Part shown: positions 7,181 to 9,574 of the stretch, one piece after another
Layout of the letters: each line of letters starts with the position of its first letter
Position numbering within the stretch: the first letter of the stretch is position 1
From: Pseudomonadota bacterium
Lineage (GTDB): Bacteria > Pseudomonadota > Alphaproteobacteria > Acetobacterales > Acetobacteraceae
NCBI GenBank assembly: GCA_021845835.1
Contig: JAJZVE010000129.1
Span: 1-9,574, forward strand
Direction: 5' to 3'
Length of the DNA: 9,574 nucleotides
Notes under the pieces: model-generated
What the model was told of the DNA's origin: nothing
The model's database searches: none
The model's input: the letters and a program-made list of their open reading frames with translations, nothing else
Made by a program: the position numbers and the translations under genes

Positions 7181-7292
7181 CGCATCCTACGACCAGATCA
7201 TTGCCTTCTGCTGCCACGCCTGGAACCGCCTTATCGACCAGCCATGGAAGATCATGTCCATCGGCCGCCGCCGGTGGGCACATGAGTTCTAA
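7179..7292 (+). pseudogene. 3' remnant of an IS630-family transposase gene
   Basis: In the plus frame the sequence reads PASYDQIIAFCCHAWNRLID, then QPWKIMSIGRRRWAHEF, and stops at a TAA (7290-7292). This resembles the C-terminal tail of IS630-family transposases, which commonly end in an AWNRL segment followed by a tryptophan-rich SIG-x-R-x-WAH motif. Only about 37 residues remain, and the catalytic DDE core is absent. The frame starts right where the IS21 repeat block ends. I infer that the IS21 element inserted into an IS630 transposase gene, and that the other half was lost with the right side of IS21. The identification rests on the recalled family tail and would be settled by a protein search. 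Confidence 0.68.
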
Positions 7293-7311
7293 TCAGCGCA
7301 GGTTGGTATAA
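7293..7311 (+). repeat. Probable terminal repeat of the IS630 remnant, ending at a TA
   Basis: Just after the IS630-like stop codon comes CAGCGCAGGTTGGTATA. IS630-family elements end close to the transposase stop and duplicate a TA target on insertion, so GCGCAGGTTGG followed by TATA is a plausible right end. The matching left end is absent, so the boundary is approximate. Confidence 0.4.
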
Positions 7312-7525
7312 GCCACCGCCACAGGGCGGCCGGAACCGCCGCCGCACTTGGAGAAGGCATCGGGTGCAACCGAAGGAAGTTGGACTCCCTTCCATCGCGC
7401 GCCCTTGCTGAGCAAGGGCGCGCTCGCAAAGCGGGTGCGCCGTCAAGTAGATTTTATGTCAGGTAGCACACGGGCGGGCGCAGCGAGCCCTGAAACTCGA
7501 AACTCTAGGCAAGTATATAAACGCC
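7312..7525. other. Non-coding spacer between mobile DNA and signalling operon
   Basis: No convincing gene is present on either strand. The spacer contains a strong inverted repeat at 7397-7423 (listed separately). From about 7440 to 7525 it is more AT-rich than its surroundings (for example AGATTTTATGTC and AGTATATAAACG). This part lies immediately downstream of the last response regulator gene and may mark where the resident chromosome begins. I see no convincing promoter, tRNA or attachment-site repeat. Confidence 0.5.
7397..7423. terminator. Perfect inverted repeat, possible terminator hairpin
   Basis: Arms of 13 bases, GCGCGCCCTTGCT and AGCAAGGGCGCGC, surround a single central G (in practice a 12-bp stem with a TGA loop). 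It lies about 100 bp downstream of the stop codon of the signalling operon, where a terminator would be expected. No T-run follows on either strand, so it is not a classical intrinsic terminator. It could be a Rho-associated or 3'-stabilising hairpin, a protein-binding palindrome, or a scar of mobile DNA. Confidence 0.45.
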
Positions 7526-8233
7526 CTATTTAACCCACATGGCGCTGACAGGTCGCGCACCGTCGGCAATGGGCACCTCGCGTACGCCCAGTTCGGTCAG
7601 CCTGGCGATGAGGTGACGGCTGAGAACGGTGCCGCATTGGAGCAGCACCGTCCCGTCCTTGACGCGGAGGTCGGCACCCAGCGGTGTGTCGGGCAACACG
7701 CGGCCCAACGGCCGCATCGGCACGCTTGCCGCGAGTTCCACCCCGCGGGAAGCCGGATCAAGGCGTTCCGCGGTGGCCAACATATCCGTGACATCGATCC
7801 CCCGATAGTACTCGGCGCGCTTGATCGAACGGGTTCCCGCCACCAAGGTGTTGTAGAGCCGCCGCGCCAGGTCGTCCTTGGAGAAGGGCTTGGACATGAA
7901 TGAATCGGCGTCGAGCGCTAGGGCGACCGCCGCCAGGGCAAAGCTCTTGGATGCTGTCGCCACGATGAAGTTGGTGTCGTGCGGCAAAGGAAGACGGCCT
8001 TGGCGGAGGTCGCCGAGCAGACGGATTCCGCTGTCGTCGGGCATGTAATGGTCGGAAATCACCAAACTGAGTGACGAGTCCGCGGCCATAGCTGCGCGCG
8101 CTTCTGCCCCGCAAGCGGCGGTGGTGACCGCCTCGGTGCCGAGCGAGGACAGCATTCGCGCCACCATGTGGCGCGAGAACTGCTCGTCGTCGACGACCAG
8201 GATACGGAACGACGTCCGCGGACCATCCGTCAC
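7526..8233 (-). CDS. Response regulator, receiver plus short C-terminal module (second of two)
   Basis: This 235-residue protein starts with GTG at 8233, overlapping the stop of the upstream regulator as GTGA. A strong ribosome binding site (GGAGG, 6 bases away) supports that start, and the overlap suggests translational coupling. Residues 8-130 form a CheY-like receiver: acidic pair D15/D16, phosphoacceptor D61 (LVISDHYMP), T93 and K115 (MSKPFS). All conserved residues are present, so phosphorylation is expected. The rest has no recognisable DNA-binding or enzyme domain. At about 165-222 it has PLGRVLPDTPLGADLRVKDG, then TVLLQCGTVLSRHLIARL and GVREVPI. This resembles the G-x-VL-x-(E)D-I ... 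DG-x-LL-x-x-G-x-x-L module found beside HD-GYP or HDOD domains. It is probably a cytoplasmic phosphorelay output or adaptor protein; its partner is unknown. Confidence 0.88.
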   Translation of the reverse strand: MTDGPRTSFRILVVDDEQFSRHMVARMLSSLGTEAVTTAACGAEARAAMAADSSLSLVISDHYMPDDSGIRLLGDLRQGRLPLPHDTNFIVATASKSFALAAVALALDADSFMSKPFSKDDLARRLYNTLVAGTRSIKRAEYYRGIDVTDMLATAERLDPASRGVELAASVPMRPLGRVLPDTPLGADLRVKDGTVLLQCGTVLSRHLIARLTELGVREVPIADGARPVSAMWVK

Positions 8234-8943
8234 ACCTTGCCTCCCTCAATCGTCAGGTATTCCAGCTTCACCACCGTGGCTAATTCCTTCAGGCGTCGCA
8301 GGAAGCGCGCATTCAGTTCCATGCCCACACCGAGCAGCAGTTCGCCGTCCGGCGCGCGGATGTCCTCGGCCAGCACCTGCCCTTCGCGCACGTCTTCCAA
8401 CTTCAGCCTGACAGTATTCCTCGCTCCGCGTCTGCCGGCCTGCGGACGCAGGCGGCCGGGAGGTTCACGGCTGAGCATGCGGCCGCGCACGTCGTCGATG
8501 TTGATGTCGGCGTAGGCATCTGCCGTCTTGATGTTGCGTGCCTCGGACAGGGCCTTGCCCAGCCGGCTGGCAAGCTGCGCCTTGGAGGCCGGCTTGACCA
8601 CGAAAGCGTCCACGTCCAGTTGCATGGCCGCCTTGACCAGGGCAAAGTCGGAATGGCCGGTGAGCATGACCACCGGCGCGTCGTTGGCGACGCCGGCAGC
8701 GCCGGTGCGGATGCACTTGACCAGGGCCAGTCCGTCGACCTTCGGCATGCTGAAGTCGGCGATCACCAGCCGGCGCTGGTTGTTGGTTGACCGGAGCAGG
8801 TCAAGCGCGTCTTGCCCGTTGCGGGCCGTGAGAGCGTCGGCACAGCCCAGTTCCCTGACCATCCTTACTATGATCGACCGGCTGAACTGCTCGTCATCGG
8901 CCACCACCGCCACCCAACCGGCAAGCACCCGAGCCTCGTCCAT
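8230..8943 (-). CDS. Response regulator, receiver plus short C-terminal module (first of two)
   Basis: This 237-residue protein starts at the ATG at 8943, with GGGGAGG 7 bases upstream and only 24 bp after the histidine kinase stop, so the two are almost certainly co-transcribed. The receiver occupies about 9-132: D16/D17 (VADDEQFSR), phosphoacceptor D63 (LVIADFSMPKVDG), T95 (VVMLTGHSDF) and K117 (FVVKPAS). A linker rich in arginine and proline follows at about 148-167. A C-terminal module at about 168-232 includes KLEDVREGQVLAEDIRAPDG, then ELLLGVGMELNARFLRRLKE. It shares architecture and many positions with the next gene (DDEQFSR; MP-x-x-x-G; the DG-x-LL-x-x-G motif), so the two are probably diverged tandem duplicates. 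No helix-turn-helix, GGDEF or HD-GYP domain is present. It is probably phosphorylated through the neighbouring HPt domain. Confidence 0.9.
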   Translation of the reverse strand: MDEARVLAGWVAVVADDEQFSRSIIVRMVRELGCADALTARNGQDALDLLRSTNNQRRLVIADFSMPKVDGLALVKCIRTGAAGVANDAPVVMLTGHSDFALVKAAMQLDVDAFVVKPASKAQLASRLGKALSEARNIKTADAYADINIDDVRGRMLSREPPGRLRPQAGRRGARNTVRLKLEDVREGQVLAEDIRAPDGELLLGVGMELNARFLRRLKELATVVKLEYLTIEGGKV

Positions 8944-8967
8944 TCCTTTCCCTCCCCGTCGTCATTC

Positions 8968-9574
8968 CTACTGCGCCGCCTGCCGCACGTCAGCGAAGGC
9001 GGCGTCACATTCCGTGACCAGGACGCTCAGCTTCGCCCACGACGCACGCGGCGAAGACGCCTCCAGCTTCTCCATGATCGCCGCAAGCCCCGGCGCGCAG
9101 ACATTGCGTGCCGCCCCCTTGGCGGCATGGGCTGCATTCCGTAGCTTGCCCCGATCCTTTTCAGCCATCGCCTCGTCCATCTGCGCCCGAAGAATCGGGA
9201 AGCTTTCGACGAAGAACGCCACCACCTCCCGCAGTCCCGCAACGTCGTCCTCGCCGAGCAAATCCCCCAAGGCCCGTAAGTCGATGGTGACGAGCGGGTC
9301 GGCAGATGGCAGCACAGCCTCGTCCGGCGCAACGGAATTACCGGGCGTCTCCCCGCGATCGACGCCGATCCATCGGCTGAGGACCTGAAGCAGACGCTCC
9401 ATAGTTGCCGGCTTGCTGAGGTAATCGTCCATGCCCGCGCGCAGGCAGCTATCGGCGTCTCCCTGCAGCGCGTTCGCGGTCAAGGCGACGATCGGCAAAC
9501 GCGGCCTAATTCCGCCGCCGTTGGCGGCCTCGGCCGCGCGGATGCGGGCGGCGAGACCATACCCGTCCAACTTC
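8968..9574 (-). CDS. Hybrid sensor histidine kinase, C-terminal part (receiver and HPt), partial
   Basis: The frame is open to the right edge of the window, so the sensor, dimerisation and ATPase domains lie outside it. What is visible is about 202 residues. First is the second half of a receiver: DGYGLAARIRAAE, then LPIVALTANAL with the conserved threonine, GMDDYLSKP with the conserved lysine, and a following helix. After a linker of about 30 residues comes a histidine phosphotransfer (HPt) domain, with the phosphohistidine in RNAAHAAKGAARNVCAPGL. The receiver aspartate lies beyond the edge. This order (kinase, receiver, HPt) is that of BarA/ArcB-like hybrid kinases, in which phosphate moves His to Asp to His and then to a separate regulator. 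The two regulators immediately downstream are the obvious targets. The TTG near 9570 is the internal leucine of KLDGYG, not a start. The protein ends in DVRQAAQ with a TAG. Confidence 0.93.
   Translation of the reverse strand, partial: KLDGYGLAARIRAAEAANGGGIRPRLPIVALTANALQGDADSCLRAGMDDYLSKPATMERLLQVLSRWIGVDRGETPGNSVAPDEAVLPSADPLVTIDLRALGDLLGEDDVAGLREVVAFFVESFPILRAQMDEAMAEKDRGKLRNAAHAAKGAARNVCAPGLAAIMEKLEASSPRASWAKLSVLVTECDAAFADVRQAAQ

Noticed and set aside
6997..7311. A 104-codon plus-strand frame through the 24-bp repeats (MKSESMAGTGSERVAGM...)
   Set aside because: The peptide repeat follows from a DNA period divisible by three, and the frame has no other support. Only the IS630-like tail in a different frame looks like real coding remnant.
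1..9574. A wholly new defence or mobile system
   Set aside because: Every large gene fits a known family (Tn3, IS21, IS630, serine recombinase, phosphorelay). The rearrangements are unusual in detail but do not amount to a new system.

Overview
This window comes from a GC-rich proteobacterium. An alphaproteobacterium (for example Rhodospirillales) is my best guess, from codon use and from the kind of transposons and phosphorelay proteins present. This is an inference; no marker gene is present to fix the genus. About three quarters of the window (1 to about 7310) is mobile DNA stacked against itself. The last quarter (about 7526 to 9574) looks like an ordinary resident signalling operon.

Layout from left to right. 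At 121-705 (minus) lies a helix-turn-helix gene resembling plasmid or ICE replication-initiator-like proteins; its 5' end is cut by a transposon end. From 690 to 4492 there is a complete, compact Tn3-family transposon with 39-bp terminal inverted repeats that differ at one base. It carries a 1000-residue transposase (tnpA, minus) and a divergently read serine resolvase (tnpR, plus), with a repeat-rich region between them that probably holds the res site. It has no passenger genes. The 5-bp flanks (TTTGA and GAGAC) do not match, and the flanking genes are unrelated, so the transposon now sits at a rearrangement junction.

From 4493 to 5056 there is the C-terminal part of a large serine recombinase whose N-terminal part is absent. 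From about 5088 to 7180 lies a broken IS21-family element on the minus strand. Its istA is intact and is preceded by five TGGCCGG-containing repeats at an exact 24-bp spacing; its istB stops at the Walker A motif. Abutting the repeat array is the 3' tail of an IS630-family transposase gene (about 7179-7292), which suggests the IS21 element once jumped into an IS630 copy. A non-coding spacer at 7293-7525 holds a perfect 13-bp-arm hairpin.

The resident operon reads leftward: the C-terminal half of a hybrid histidine kinase (receiver plus HPt domain, running off the right edge), then two tandem response regulators. Both regulators have a receiver followed by the same kind of short C-terminal module instead of a DNA-binding domain. 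The genes are tightly spaced (24 bp, then a GTGA overlap). The natural reading is one phosphorelay in which the HPt domain passes phosphate to one or both regulators; the output is unknown. I saw no CRISPR array, tRNA, rRNA or defence system. The least ordinary parts are the tandem regulators and the scrambled transposon junctions.
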